A stretch of DNA of 54,170 nucleotides, taken from positions 1 through 54,170 of the forward strand of contig QXWV01000013.1 in assembly GCA_009911195.1 (NCBI GenBank), written 5' to 3'. Positions 8,976 to 18,569 of this stretch are shown here, piece after piece (position 1 is the stretch's first letter; each line of letters opens with the position of its first letter). This stretch comes from Lachnospiraceae bacterium. GTDB taxonomy: Bacteria; Bacillota; Clostridia; Lachnospirales; Lachnospiraceae. The notes below the pieces were generated by a model. The model was given only the letters and a program-made list of their open reading frames with translations. It did not search any database and had not been told where the DNA came from. Position numbers and translations under genes: made by a program.

Positions 8976-11720
8976 TCACTGCCCCCCATGCATATCAAAA
9001 AGCAATGGGGAAAGTACCAGCATCAGCACGAAGCTGGCCGGATGGCAAAGATGGAAAATCCATTCCACCAGCCCTGCCATTGCAAATGCTGCAACCGCTG
9101 CCGCAGGCAAAGCCGCGCAAGACACCTGGCTTTTCCTTCTCTTATAGAAAATACATCCTTGTACAAATGCCGCTATCCCCACCACGAGAAATAATATCCC
9201 TACTATAATCCCATGGTCATAAGCCGCCTGTAAATAAATATTATGGGCATGGACCGCTAAAGTGCCGTCCGGCAGCATTGCCCCCATATCGGCATGGCCT
9301 GTCAGGTTCAGTTGGCTGATATATGCCTTGAAAATATCCATCCTCCCATTCGCGTATTCTTCCGTTTTTTCATATACGCTCATATCTTCCACTTCTTCTT
9401 TTTCCTGAACCTGTTCCTCTTTTACGCTTCCCGCATACAAAGCTTCCGCTTCCCGCCTGGCCGCTTCCGCATCATCCTCTGCCCGTTCCTCTTCCGTCTT
9501 AAAACCGATAATGTTCATCCCATTATGGCCATCCGCCCCGTCTCCTGCGAAGCCACTTTGCCCGGCCATTAAATTGCCCTTTTCTTCCTCCACCATTTCT
9601 TCAATACTGCCATCCCAGGCCAGCGTTCCGTCCTCGCTAAAGCGTTTCGCCCTGTACCTTTGATATTCTTCGCTTCTTTCATAGGAAAAGGTTCCCCGCT
9701 CGTCGATTCCAAATATCTTATTGTTAAATACTTCCACAAACCTGGCTACTGTAATGAAATACATGGAATCCCACTCATTGCCCCTGGTAATCTCGTCAGG
9801 AAAATCTTCCACTTCATACCGGAAAATATTGTTGACCATAGCGGGGAATATCCTTTGGGCGGTAAATACTACCGGGAAACACCAAACCGCACTGCATATC
9901 ATAACTGCGATAAGGACCGCCGCCTTTTTCATCCTTTTTCCGCCTGTTCCCAGAATGAAAAATATAAACGTTATCAGTGTCATAACCGCCACTGCCAGAA
10001 AACCCGTCCTGGATGCGGTAAACAGCATATATGCTGATGACAACCCAAACAGAAGCAGTTCTTTCCAAAGAGCTTTTAGGCCCTGTACTATCCCTGCCTT
10101 TTCCCCTCTTCCAACACAAAAACACTTGCTGTACCTATCCACCAGCTTCATCAATGCCGCGCACATAACAAAAGTCATATACACAGCCGTCACCGTCACC
10201 GTATGGAAGATAAACGGAAACCGGGGGTAAACAAAGGAAAGGAACGGCCTCCTCACAAAAGAAAACAACATGGAGCAGACAAAATTCAAAAGCAGTCCAT
10301 TACATATATTTTGCAGCAAATGTGCCTTTTTATCCCAAAAAGCAAAACGGATGTAAAATAACGTGTACGCAGCCGCCAGCACTACCGTCCACCATCTTGT
10401 ATTCCTGAATACAATAATCATGATAAAGAACAAACTGAGAATACCGCAGTACCACCATGAAATGCGGGGCAGCTTTTCTTTATGCACCACATACCGGACA
10501 ATTATCTGCATCACAATATTGACCAGAAGGAAGCCTGACAAAATAACCGCCGCAATCCCCCACCGCAGAATCCTCAAATCCCACTCGTCCATTGCGATAT
10601 AATCCACATATATGCTTCTGTACCACAGTGTAATCCCCAGGGCTGCCAAAGCATATACTACCGTCAGTTTATTAAAAATCTCTTTTTTCCTGCACATGAC
10701 AATAGCAGCCAAAGCCAGAAATACAATAAACTGGCGTTCCGCCACCCTGTGATGAATCTCATAGAGCCCATTCATATAATTGCAGCATGCCCAAACTCCA
10801 GCCGCAATAAATACTGTTTGCAGGATATCCTGCAAATTTATTTTCAGTTTTTCCCGTAGATGGGTATAAGCTTCCCTGGCCTTCTTCACGTTAACCATAT
10901 AAAATAACGTTCCAAAACCCATAAGCGTTCCAACAGTATAAAACACATTATCCACCAGCTCCCCGCTGAAAAAGTGCCGTATACTGATATTCCATATCCC
11001 ATATACCAACCCGACTCCAAGAAGTACGTTGGCCGTACAGCGCAAAGCTTTTTCCACTGTTATCAGCTTGTCCCTCTTGCTTATCCTGTAATACAGTTCC
11101 ACTATGCAAACCAATAGTAATGCAACAGCCAACAATACCGCGTCATATAAAAATACTTTATCCTTACGCAGTGGAACGGTATAATTATATTGGCCAATGA
11201 TATTATAGCCTTCCAGTTCGTCATAGTTATAAACAAGGCGGCTCACATAGGAAGTCCCCGCCCTTGCCGTTTCCTCCAGCCCAAACCAGACACGGCTGGA
11301 ATGGTTGCCTTGAAGGAAAAAATAGTAGTCCTTCCCCACCTCTAAATCTTCGTTAATATATACAGGGCAGAAACCCGGAATATCTATAAACCGGACATCC
11401 ACCATTTCCTCAAACAAAATTTGCATGTCCGAATCCATCAGACGGAAAATGAAGGTATCCACCCGGACATCTTTATCCCATCCGTTTTCAAAATCCACCA
11501 CATACAAATCAATGGTCCCCAAATGGTCATATTGGGCAATAAAACGTTGGAGCATATAATCCTCACAGATACTGTCGGAAGAACCGGCAAGTATCTGATT
11601 GCTCACCGAAGGAATCGTTTCATTCCATATACGCAAAGGGTATATCGTAAGCATTATAAGCAGGGCGAGAACAATAATAACGCATTGTGCCGCGCGACTT
11701 TTTTTTACAACTTTATACAT
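8976..11720 (-). CDS. O-antigen polymerase/ligase-like (Wzy/WaaL) membrane protein with large extracellular domain
   Basis: A polytopic protein of about 914 residues. After the first helix there is an extracytoplasmic domain of about 150 residues, then roughly twelve hydrophobic segments. Near the C-terminus NGRMDIFKAYISQ and AHNIYLQAAYDHG (about 823-835) match the Wzy_C signature that places the functional loop of O-antigen ligases and polymerases. Before it lies a very acidic, low-complexity stretch (about residues 705-785) that is unusual for the family. The ATG at 11720 has GGGG six bases upstream. Other in-frame starts exist at 11732 (ATG) and 11765 (TTG). It is the first gene behind the promoter at 11904-11932. 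Polymerase versus ligase cannot be decided by reading. Confidence 0.82.
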   Translation of the reverse strand: MYKVVKKSRAAQCVIIVLALLIMLTIYPLRIWNETIPSVSNQILAGSSDSICEDYMLQRFIAQYDHLGTIDLYVVDFENGWDKDVRVDTFIFRLMDSDMQILFEEMVDVRFIDIPGFCPVYINEDLEVGKDYYFFLQGNHSSRVWFGLEETARAGTSYVSRLVYNYDELEGYNIIGQYNYTVPLRKDKVFLYDAVLLAVALLLVCIVELYYRISKRDKLITVEKALRCTANVLLGVGLVYGIWNISIRHFFSGELVDNVFYTVGTLMGFGTLFYMVNVKKAREAYTHLREKLKINLQDILQTVFIAAGVWACCNYMNGLYEIHHRVAERQFIVFLALAAIVMCRKKEIFNKLTVVYALAALGITLWYRSIYVDYIAMDEWDLRILRWGIAAVILSGFLLVNIVMQIIVRYVVHKEKLPRISWWYCGILSLFFIMIIVFRNTRWWTVVLAAAYTLFYIRFAFWDKKAHLLQNICNGLLLNFVCSMLFSFVRRPFLSFVYPRFPFIFHTVTVTAVYMTFVMCAALMKLVDRYSKCFCVGRGEKAGIVQGLKALWKELLLFGLSSAYMLFTASRTGFLAVAVMTLITFIFFILGTGGKRMKKAAVLIAVMICSAVWCFPVVFTAQRIFPAMVNNIFRYEVEDFPDEITRGNEWDSMYFITVARFVEVFNNKIFGIDERGTFSYERSEEYQRYRAKRFSEDGTLAWDGSIEEMVEEEKGNLMAGQSGFAGDGADGHNGMNIIGFKTEEERAEDDAEAARREAEALYAGSVKEEQVQEKEEVEDMSVYEKTEEYANGRMDIFKAYISQLNLTGHADMGAMLPDGTLAVHAHNIYLQAAYDHGIIVGILFLVVGIAAFVQGCIFYKRRKSQVSCAALPAAAVAAFAMAGLVEWIFHLCHPASFVLMLVLSPLLFDMHGGQ

Positions 11721-11903
11721 GTTAATCCCCATTTCTGCGCTGCTTTTATGCCTTAACTTTGCCAAGGCTATTCAGCATTTGCCGAAACTTTATGCATAAG
11801 CCGCTTTGTGCCAGCAACGCACAGACACAAAACACTGTATACTAAGTGCCTTATTTTGGCGTTTCAGTCAATGTATGGTAATTTTTCTATAATTACTTGG
11901 GTT

Positions 11904-11932
11904 AGTATAGCATAGTTGAGGGCAGTTTACAA
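11904..11932 (-). promoter_or_regulatory. Sigma-A-type promoter upstream of the polymerase-like gene
   Basis: On the minus strand TTGTAA (11927-11932) and TATACT (11904-11909) are separated by exactly 17 bases. Transcription would start near 11897 and leave a leader of about 175 nt before the ATG at 11720. This marks the start of the leftmost transcription unit (pgl-like genes). Confidence 0.7.
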
Positions 11933-11954
11933 GAACCTTTGGAAGGGCGCAGGG

Positions 11955-11970
11955 AAATCAATTTTCATGG
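11955..11970 (+). repeat. AAATCAATTTTCATGG element, copy near 12 kb
   Basis: This 16-base block recurs with one change in the right flank (53952-53967) and, inverted and with one change, in the left flank (174-189). Here it sits just beyond the stop codon of the DUF6020-like gene. It contains a weak GAAAT/ATTTTC dyad. Confidence 0.4.
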
Positions 11971-12005
11971 GAAGGGCCAAGCCAGTATCCGAAAATATAC
12001 GCAGC

Positions 12006-13883
12006 CTACCCCTCCGCCAATACCGCGATTGCCCCAGGCAAAGCAAACCATAAAATCAAAACATACCTGGGCAGATAGGTAGGGCCAAGGATTACGGTGA
12101 GCCAAACCAAAAATATTAGTGCAAAGGGGGGCAGCACTTTATAGTTTCTTCTATAAAAAGCATACCCAGCCGTAAACACAAATATCCAGAAAAGGAATCC
12201 CGGGGAAAACATCATGGAAAGAACGGGGATTTTCTGCTGGGCTATCTCCAGGGACATCCTTCGGTAGCATTCGTCCAGCCAGGGAATTTTACTTTCCCGT
12301 TTTCCAGGCGCTTCTACCTCATATCCAAAAAAGGAGCTGTCCTCATAGGTGAAGGTGAAAACACTATTTCCCCTGTATACGTCGATGATGGTATCGGGAT
12401 ACCAAAATCCGTAAGATGTCATAAACCAGGCATTCAGGTAGGTAAAAGGATGTTTCAGACCTATTTTCAGCCATAACCTGGCATATTTCCCCGGTTCTGC
12501 AGCAAAAGCTTCGTTTTGAAACGATACCTTTACCCCATCGGAAACCTTGGGGGCATAAAACCGCAGCGCCTCTTCCGGGATGATTTCATACAAGGTTTCG
12601 ATTTCTTCTTCACTCAGGCTTTCTTTATCATATTTGTATACCCTGGCCAACTGCTGGATAGGAACGGTAAGCATTTCCTGGTTTTCCGCATGGTTCGCAG
12701 AAAGAACCGCTGTAAGGGCTATGCTGGCCATAAAATAAAGGGCGAACGTAATCCCCAGCAGACCCGCCAATTTTTTACGAATTCCTTTCCCTTCATAAAG
12801 GAGCAGGGGAATCATAACAAGGAATGCGTACATCCCGTTATGCCTAAAGCACATCATAATAACGGCACTGGAACAAAAGAGAATAGGGGATTTCCGGCTT
12901 TCAAAAAATTTTTCCCCCTGCTTTGCCATCTCATATATGGATATCAGCAAGAGCAGCAGGGCTGCCGTGAATATCCCATCCTTAGCAGAACATAAGGTAA
13001 ACATCACAACAACGGGAAAGAAAGCGAAATACAGCACCGTAATCATTCTAAGCGCATGTTTCACCCTGCATTTTCTCATATAAGAAACCACGTAAGTAAA
13101 TACGCCGGATAGCAGGCACATCTGAAATAAAGTATAGGCCGCAATGCCCAGATTGTAGGAGCCCGTAAGTTTATGGACTGCCAGTATAATCCCACCCAAC
13201 ATCAATACATGGGGGAGGGGGTGATGGGTAGTGAATTGCCTCATCTCCACTTGTACAAATTCATCCTGGGCATCATATACAAAAAAGCCCGGATATACCG
13301 CCAGGAAAACCGGAAGCCAGCATACAAGGAAAAAGCAAAACAGCAACGCTGCCCTCTTTTTCCCTGGCATATCATCCCATTTTCCTATCCAGCTTTTTAA
13401 AGTGACCCCCAAGCCTTTTAACAGGCAGTCCGGGGCAGCCCTTCCCGCCAGCAGTTCCCATCCTTTACAAATCCAGAGGGTAAAGATAACCGTCCACACC
13501 CCTATGGCCAGCCACATCATCCCATTGCCAAATACTACATTTTCCCTCTGCTCCAGGGAAGTGCCGAAAGCCAGGCATAAAGAAAAGCAGAAAGCCGACA
13601 ACCCTGCCGCCAGAATCTGCCGCCTTTCCCTCCGCTGCCTCTTTTCCGTTTCTCCCTCTATCCTCAATTTCTCATTGCCCCCGGGTGTTTTTTCAGCAAC
13701 CAGTGCTTTTTCCGTCAAAAACCATAAAATGCCCCAGAGGAAAACTCCAAACCAGCTATTGCTGATTGCCAGGGATTCCCCATTCAAATTCCATATATAG
13801 GGGAGGCACGCAGTTCCTGCAAAAGCCAGAAAAGCCCCCGCCAGCCGTATTCTTTTTATGCCTGTTATTTTATTCTTCATCAT
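12006..13883 (-). CDS. Polytopic membrane protein, DUF6020-like
   Basis: A 625-residue protein with about twelve hydrophobic segments and an extracytoplasmic loop ending in WLDECYRRMSLEIAQQ. The motif DAQDEFVQVEMRQFTTHHPLPH in the first large loop (two acidic residues, then HHP) resembles DUF6020 proteins that accompany Firmicute polysaccharide loci and are suspected GT-C-type transferases. That family name is from memory and has not been checked by search. The start overlaps the upstream GNAT-GT2 gene by 14 bases and has AGGG nine bases before it. A GtrB-like partner directly upstream suggests it may use the polyprenyl-phosphate sugar made there. Confidence 0.75.
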   Translation of the reverse strand: MMKNKITGIKRIRLAGAFLAFAGTACLPYIWNLNGESLAISNSWFGVFLWGILWFLTEKALVAEKTPGGNEKLRIEGETEKRQRRERRQILAAGLSAFCFSLCLAFGTSLEQRENVVFGNGMMWLAIGVWTVIFTLWICKGWELLAGRAAPDCLLKGLGVTLKSWIGKWDDMPGKKRAALLFCFFLVCWLPVFLAVYPGFFVYDAQDEFVQVEMRQFTTHHPLPHVLMLGGIILAVHKLTGSYNLGIAAYTLFQMCLLSGVFTYVVSYMRKCRVKHALRMITVLYFAFFPVVVMFTLCSAKDGIFTAALLLLLISIYEMAKQGEKFFESRKSPILFCSSAVIMMCFRHNGMYAFLVMIPLLLYEGKGIRKKLAGLLGITFALYFMASIALTAVLSANHAENQEMLTVPIQQLARVYKYDKESLSEEEIETLYEIIPEEALRFYAPKVSDGVKVSFQNEAFAAEPGKYARLWLKIGLKHPFTYLNAWFMTSYGFWYPDTIIDVYRGNSVFTFTYEDSSFFGYEVEAPGKRESKIPWLDECYRRMSLEIAQQKIPVLSMMFSPGFLFWIFVFTAGYAFYRRNYKVLPPFALIFLVWLTVILGPTYLPRYVLILWFALPGAIAVLAEG

Positions 13884-15333
13884 TAATCATTTCCCTAATT
13901 ACGAATTGGGGGGAATTATTCATGGAAATATACATTCTGCCTATATATTCTCCCACCAGCCCCAGCATCACCATAGTCATCCCGCCCAAAAATACAATCG
14001 CCGCCATCAGGGAACTGAATCCCATCGGCACATCCGGGTTCACCAGTTTCTTAATGACGGTGTAAATCCCATAAAGGAATCCCGCTGCCGAACAGGTACA
14101 CCCGATTACCGTGGCCAGCCTGAGGGGCTTTACACTAAAGGCGGTAAACCCGTTAAACCACAGCCCGATTAGTTTGCCAAACGTATAGCCGGAAGTTCCT
14201 ATTTCCCTTTCCCTATGGTTGACTGTTACATTGCTGATTCTTTTCGTTGTCCGCAACACCAGCCCGATGACATAGGGGTACGCATTGGTATATTTTTTCA
14301 TTTCTTCCACTACAAAACGCTTGGCCGCAAAATAACTGGAAACATACAAATCTTTCGGTTTGCCCAGCATAATCCGGGCCATTTCTTCGTTTACCCTACT
14401 CCCGAAATTCCGGAAAACCGAATGTTTTTTATGCTCATATTTAGCGTACACCACATCTGAGCCTTTTTCTACCTCGTCCAACAGCTTGCCCACCTCATTG
14501 GCGGGCGTCTGCCCATCATCGTCCAGGCAGACCATTACATCCCCTTTCACCTGATGGAATCCCGCCATTAACGCAGCATGCTGCCCGAAATTCTTTGAAA
14601 GGTTTACCCCTTTTATTTTCCTGTTTCCCGCACAAAGTTCCCGGATAACCGAAAAAGTATCATCCGGGGAACAGTCATTGACCAGTATAATTTCATAATC
14701 ATAGTTTTTCCCCTTCTGATTCAAATCCTGTATGGAATCCTGGATTTCATTTACCACCTTGGGCAGCGTCAATTCCGAACGGTAGCAGGGAATCACGAAG
14801 CTGACCAGCGTTTCCTTTTCCTTCACCATAAAAAACATATCCTTTTTTTCCCCATCGGAGCATTCCACATCTTTCATTATGGATTCCTCCATGAACCCTG
14901 CATTCCGATAACTTTTTGCCGCCGCTTCATTGTCCGTAAATACCCGGAGCACCAGCTTCTTTAAACCCATCTTTTCAAAAGCATATGCCACAGCCAGACA
15001 GGCGGTCTCCGTTCCGTAGCCTTTCCCTGCCGCATCATCTTCCCCAAGGAAAATCCCGTATTCCGCTTCCTTCTTTATCCTGTCGATATCCCTGAAATAC
15101 ACGCTTCCCACAGGGCGCATATCATCTTTTTCACAAATTATAAACTGCACTGCCTTGCCTGTATCCACCATTGTCTTTATCCAGTTCTGATGCCCCTGGG
15201 ATGTAAATGTTTCCCGGTAAATGAAATTCCGCCTTACCCTTTCATTATTCCGCCATTTCACAATCAAGTCCGTGTCTTCATACCCCATTGGCCGTAAGAT
15301 GACCTTTTGCCCTACTATCCTTTTATCCTGCAT
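13870..15333 (-). CDS. GNAT acetyltransferase fused to GtrB/DPM1-type glycosyltransferase
   Basis: The 487-residue protein joins two enzymes. Residues 1-172 are a RimL/PseH-type GNAT domain with the acetyl-CoA loop AAGKGYGTE at about 101-109 and NEAAAKSYRNAGF at 135-147. Residues 177-487 are a GT2 domain (SFVIPCYRSE, VNDCSPDD, the DDDGQ donor motif at about 271-275) ending in two membrane helices, as in GtrB/ArnC polyprenyl-phosphate transferases. A WecE-like aminotransferase lies two genes upstream, so the GNAT half may acetylate the amino sugar whose transfer the GT2 half then carries out. The start has GGAGG eight bases upstream. The domain union is direct; the shared pathway is inference. 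Confidence 0.88.
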   Translation of the reverse strand: MQDKRIVGQKVILRPMGYEDTDLIVKWRNNERVRRNFIYRETFTSQGHQNWIKTMVDTGKAVQFIICEKDDMRPVGSVYFRDIDRIKKEAEYGIFLGEDDAAGKGYGTETACLAVAYAFEKMGLKKLVLRVFTDNEAAAKSYRNAGFMEESIMKDVECSDGEKKDMFFMVKEKETLVSFVIPCYRSELTLPKVVNEIQDSIQDLNQKGKNYDYEIILVNDCSPDDTFSVIRELCAGNRKIKGVNLSKNFGQHAALMAGFHQVKGDVMVCLDDDGQTPANEVGKLLDEVEKGSDVVYAKYEHKKHSVFRNFGSRVNEEMARIMLGKPKDLYVSSYFAAKRFVVEEMKKYTNAYPYVIGLVLRTTKRISNVTVNHREREIGTSGYTFGKLIGLWFNGFTAFSVKPLRLATVIGCTCSAAGFLYGIYTVIKKLVNPDVPMGFSSLMAAIVFLGGMTMVMLGLVGEYIGRMYISMNNSPQFVIREMINDEE

Positions 15334-15411
15334 ATACTAATCCTCCAAAAGCCTCTTTGCACCCGGTTTGAACGAGGAAAGAGCCGAATGCACAATGTTT
15401 CCAGGCGTACA

Positions 15412-17337
15412 TTATTCCACACTAACCCGGTATACACCGATGATGCCGCATATTTCATCGGCCAGTTCCATTTTCACCGCAATGCCTTTGTCCCTGAAAT
15501 AATCTGCAAAACCGTCCGTTCCTTTTTCCAGCTCCACCAGCAAATAGACTTCCTCATGATAAAGAAGCCCCTCCTCCATGGACTCCATCCCGAAACGCTC
15601 CAGCTTTTTCCTATGGGAAGGGCTTTTCACCAGCCATCCCCCCATAATATCATAATTAGCCAGCCCATTATCCACCCCTGCAAACATTTTTTCCGAATAA
15701 GGCGTTTCCCTATAGTCGCCGGAAGGATAAGATACCGACGAATAAACATCTATAAAATAAAATCCATCTTCATGGGATTTGGCATATTTTTTCATCCCGT
15801 CATATACTTCGTTGGCCGCTTCCCTGGCCTGGTATTCCCAGTCCACGCCCTCTATCATTTCCGGCATTGCCAGCACTGCCGTTCCTGCCAGCGCCGTCAT
15901 CCCTATCAAAGCTGCCGCCTTTTCCATCCCGAATTTTCTTTTTAAAGCATTTTTTCCCGTTTTCCCCCCTGCATATTCCATATACAGCATACCCAACAGG
16001 ATACAAAGTTCCATCAGGTACAAAGAATGGGTAATCCGCACCGGTTCCCTGCCCCTCCACATGATAAACATCCACAGGGTGGTCCGCACCGCAAATAAAA
16101 ACAACAGGCAGCCTGCCCTTTTCCCAATATAAGCCGCCCTTTTCTTTTCTTTGCCCGCCCCATTTATGGCCGCCGCCAGAAATACTGCCCCATATCCCAG
16201 AATAGCCATACTGTTCCAGGGATAATCATATGGCACGCTTCCGCCGGGTAATTGCCTCACCTTCGGAGGCCACATCCTGCATGCATATACCCATAGCTTT
16301 TCTTTTATCCGCACGGGCAGCCCCGGTCCATCCTGTTTCACTTCCTTCTGATGCTCTGCCACCATGTCCAGGGCAGCCGCATCCAGTCCGTTATCTAGGC
16401 CAAAATTATATTCTTCCAGCAGCAAATGCTGCCCGCTTTCCGTCATTCCCAGCGCTTCATATAGCCCCTCATTTCCTTCATACGGAGGGATTCCCTGATA
16501 ATCATAAAGCTCGGTCCGGCTATTAAAAAAGTCCACATATGTCTTCCATTCCCCCGTCCGGAAAGCCGCCCAGTTCACCAGGAAGGAAATGAGCATTCCT
16601 GCCAGTACAGCCCCAAAGGCGGTGAAATATTTTCTAAAATTTTCCTTGGTAAAAATTTTATCCTCCAAAGACCAACGGTATACACCAGCCACACATATCA
16701 ATGGCAGGAGAAGCGCCATCATTTCCGTGCGTAGCTGAAAAGACAGTACCGCCAGCAGCACGCTGGGGATATTCGTTTTTACAAAATACCTGAAACCGCC
16801 CCGATATTCCAACGAGCCTTTTATCCCCTGACGGGTCATTTTGTCCCCAATTGTATTATCACATTCTTCCACCCATGAAGTGGCGAACAAAAAGGCCGCC
16901 GTTGCGGAAAGCAGCGCGGAAGTCACCGTATACTGCACGAATACCAAATGCTCCAGAAAGAGTCCGCAAACCATCATCCCTTCCACAGCCGCCAGACCCG
17001 CTTTCCCCGCCGTCCTTTGGCAAAAGCGCAGGCTTCTGTGGATAATCAGCCAAAAACAGCCATATTGGCAAAGGCACAGAAATACCCCATATACCGATGC
17101 CTTTGGAAAAATACGGTACACCAGGCTGATTGCCAGGCTTAAGGGATATAAAAGCTGTATGTTATGCCCTTCCGGCTCCCCAGTATATACCCCCGCCATC
17201 AAATCCTTGATAAATACATCGTCATTCAGGTCATAATAATGGTCATAGCGGATGCCTACAAACAAAAGCAGCGCTGCCAGAACCAATGAAGCCAATATGA
17301 TATTTTCATATTTTTTGTAAAAGTCCTTAAGCACCAT
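15412..17337 (-). CDS. Large polytopic membrane protein of unknown family
   Basis: The 641-residue protein begins with a helix at about 12-29, then a loop with RYDHYYDLNDDVFIKD, whose acidic pair before the second helix is typical of GT-C folds. About ten further helices follow, and a soluble C-terminal domain of roughly 120 residues faces outward. I do not recognise a named family. It starts 11 bases inside the upstream aminotransferase gene with AAGGA five bases before the ATG, so coupling is likely. Position between the aminotransferase and the GNAT-GtrB fusion suggests a role in transferring that sugar. Confidence 0.72.
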   Translation of the reverse strand: MVLKDFYKKYENIILASLVLAALLLFVGIRYDHYYDLNDDVFIKDLMAGVYTGEPEGHNIQLLYPLSLAISLVYRIFPKASVYGVFLCLCQYGCFWLIIHRSLRFCQRTAGKAGLAAVEGMMVCGLFLEHLVFVQYTVTSALLSATAAFLFATSWVEECDNTIGDKMTRQGIKGSLEYRGGFRYFVKTNIPSVLLAVLSFQLRTEMMALLLPLICVAGVYRWSLEDKIFTKENFRKYFTAFGAVLAGMLISFLVNWAAFRTGEWKTYVDFFNSRTELYDYQGIPPYEGNEGLYEALGMTESGQHLLLEEYNFGLDNGLDAAALDMVAEHQKEVKQDGPGLPVRIKEKLWVYACRMWPPKVRQLPGGSVPYDYPWNSMAILGYGAVFLAAAINGAGKEKKRAAYIGKRAGCLLFLFAVRTTLWMFIMWRGREPVRITHSLYLMELCILLGMLYMEYAGGKTGKNALKRKFGMEKAAALIGMTALAGTAVLAMPEMIEGVDWEYQAREAANEVYDGMKKYAKSHEDGFYFIDVYSSVSYPSGDYRETPYSEKMFAGVDNGLANYDIMGGWLVKSPSHRKKLERFGMESMEEGLLYHEEVYLLVELEKGTDGFADYFRDKGIAVKMELADEICGIIGVYRVSVE

Positions 17338-18457
17338 AGAATTCCTTTACTTTACCGCTGATATATTCCACTTCTTCCTCTGTCAGCTTATAAAACATGG
17401 GAAGCCTTAATATCCTGTCGCTTTCCCTTGTAGTATACTTGTCCTCCCCATGGAAGCGCCCGAACTTTATCCCGGCCGGCGCAGTATGAAGGGGCACATA
17501 ATGGAACACTGAAAGGATGCCGTTCTCCTTCAGGAAACGAATCAGCTCCGTCCTCTCCTCCAAATCCTTGGCCTTTATATAGAACATGTGCCCATTGTGG
17601 ACGCACCCTTCCGGGATAACGGGCAATTCTATTTTCCCTGCATCCTGCAAGGGCTTCAGATTCTCATAATAGCGGTTCCACCTGGCCAGGCGGATATCGT
17701 TGATTTCATCCGCCATCTCCAGTTGGGCATACAGATAAGCCGCATTCATATCGCTGGGAAGATAGGAAGACCCAAAATTTACCCAGCGGTATTTATCCAC
17801 CTGCCCCCGGAAAAACTTACTCCTGTCCGTTCCCTTCTCCCTATAAATCTCCGCCCTTTCCACATATTTATTATCCCTGATAAGCAATGCGCCGCCTTCG
17901 CCCATACTGTAATTTTTTGTTTCATGAAAACTAAAACAGCCAAAATCCCCTATTGTTCCCAACGGCTTCCCCTTATAAGAAGCCATAATGCCCTGGGCAG
18001 CATCTTCGACTACTATCAACCCATAGCGCCTGGCAATATCCATAATTTTATCCATCTCGCAGCCCACTCCGGCATAATGCACCACCGCAATCGCCTTCGT
18101 TTTATCCGTAATCGCCGCCTCTATCAGATTTTCATCGATATTCATCGTTTCCTTCCTGATATCCACAAACACCGCCGTAGCCCCCCGCAGCACGAATGCA
18201 TCCGCCGTGGATACAAAAGTATAGGAAGGCATAATCACCTCATCCCCTTCTTTAATATCCGCAAGCAGCGCCGCCATCTCAAGTGCATGGGTACAGGAAG
18301 TTGTTAACAGGCTTTTCGCCGTTCCGGTCCTCTCCTCTATCCACCGGCTACATTTCCCTGTAAACTCCCCATCCCCACAAATTTTCTCGTTCTCCACTGC
18401 CTTACGCATATATTCCATTTCCTTCCCCGTAAACGGAGGCACATTAAAATTTATCAT
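17327..18457 (-). CDS. wecE: dTDP-4-amino-4,6-dideoxygalactose transaminase, WecE/RffA-like
   Basis: The 376-residue protein aligns closely, from memory, with E. coli WecE/RffA along its whole length: MINFNVPPFTGKE at the start, MPSYTFVSTADAFVLRGA at about 76-93, EDAAQG at 151-156, the PLP lysine in SFHETKNYS (K181), and FRGQVDKYRW. WecE converts dTDP-4-keto-6-deoxyglucose to dTDP-Fuc4N for ECA-type glycans. No rmlA, rmlB or wecD is in the window, so the substrate must come from elsewhere. The GNAT domain two genes on could N-acetylate the product. The start ATG has AGGAG eight bases upstream. Confidence 0.92.
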   Translation of the reverse strand: MINFNVPPFTGKEMEYMRKAVENEKICGDGEFTGKCSRWIEERTGTAKSLLTTSCTHALEMAALLADIKEGDEVIMPSYTFVSTADAFVLRGATAVFVDIRKETMNIDENLIEAAITDKTKAIAVVHYAGVGCEMDKIMDIARRYGLIVVEDAAQGIMASYKGKPLGTIGDFGCFSFHETKNYSMGEGGALLIRDNKYVERAEIYREKGTDRSKFFRGQVDKYRWVNFGSSYLPSDMNAAYLYAQLEMADEINDIRLARWNRYYENLKPLQDAGKIELPVIPEGCVHNGHMFYIKAKDLEERTELIRFLKENGILSVFHYVPLHTAPAGIKFGRFHGEDKYTTRESDRILRLPMFYKLTEEEVEYISGKVKEFYGA

Positions 18458-18569
18458 CGTTTCTTCTCCTCTCATCCATCGCTGAATTTACTATTATATT
18501 TGCTCCACTCTATTGCTCCATCTATTTCCACTTACAAGCCGACAGCCTTGTCAGAATATTCTCTCCATC

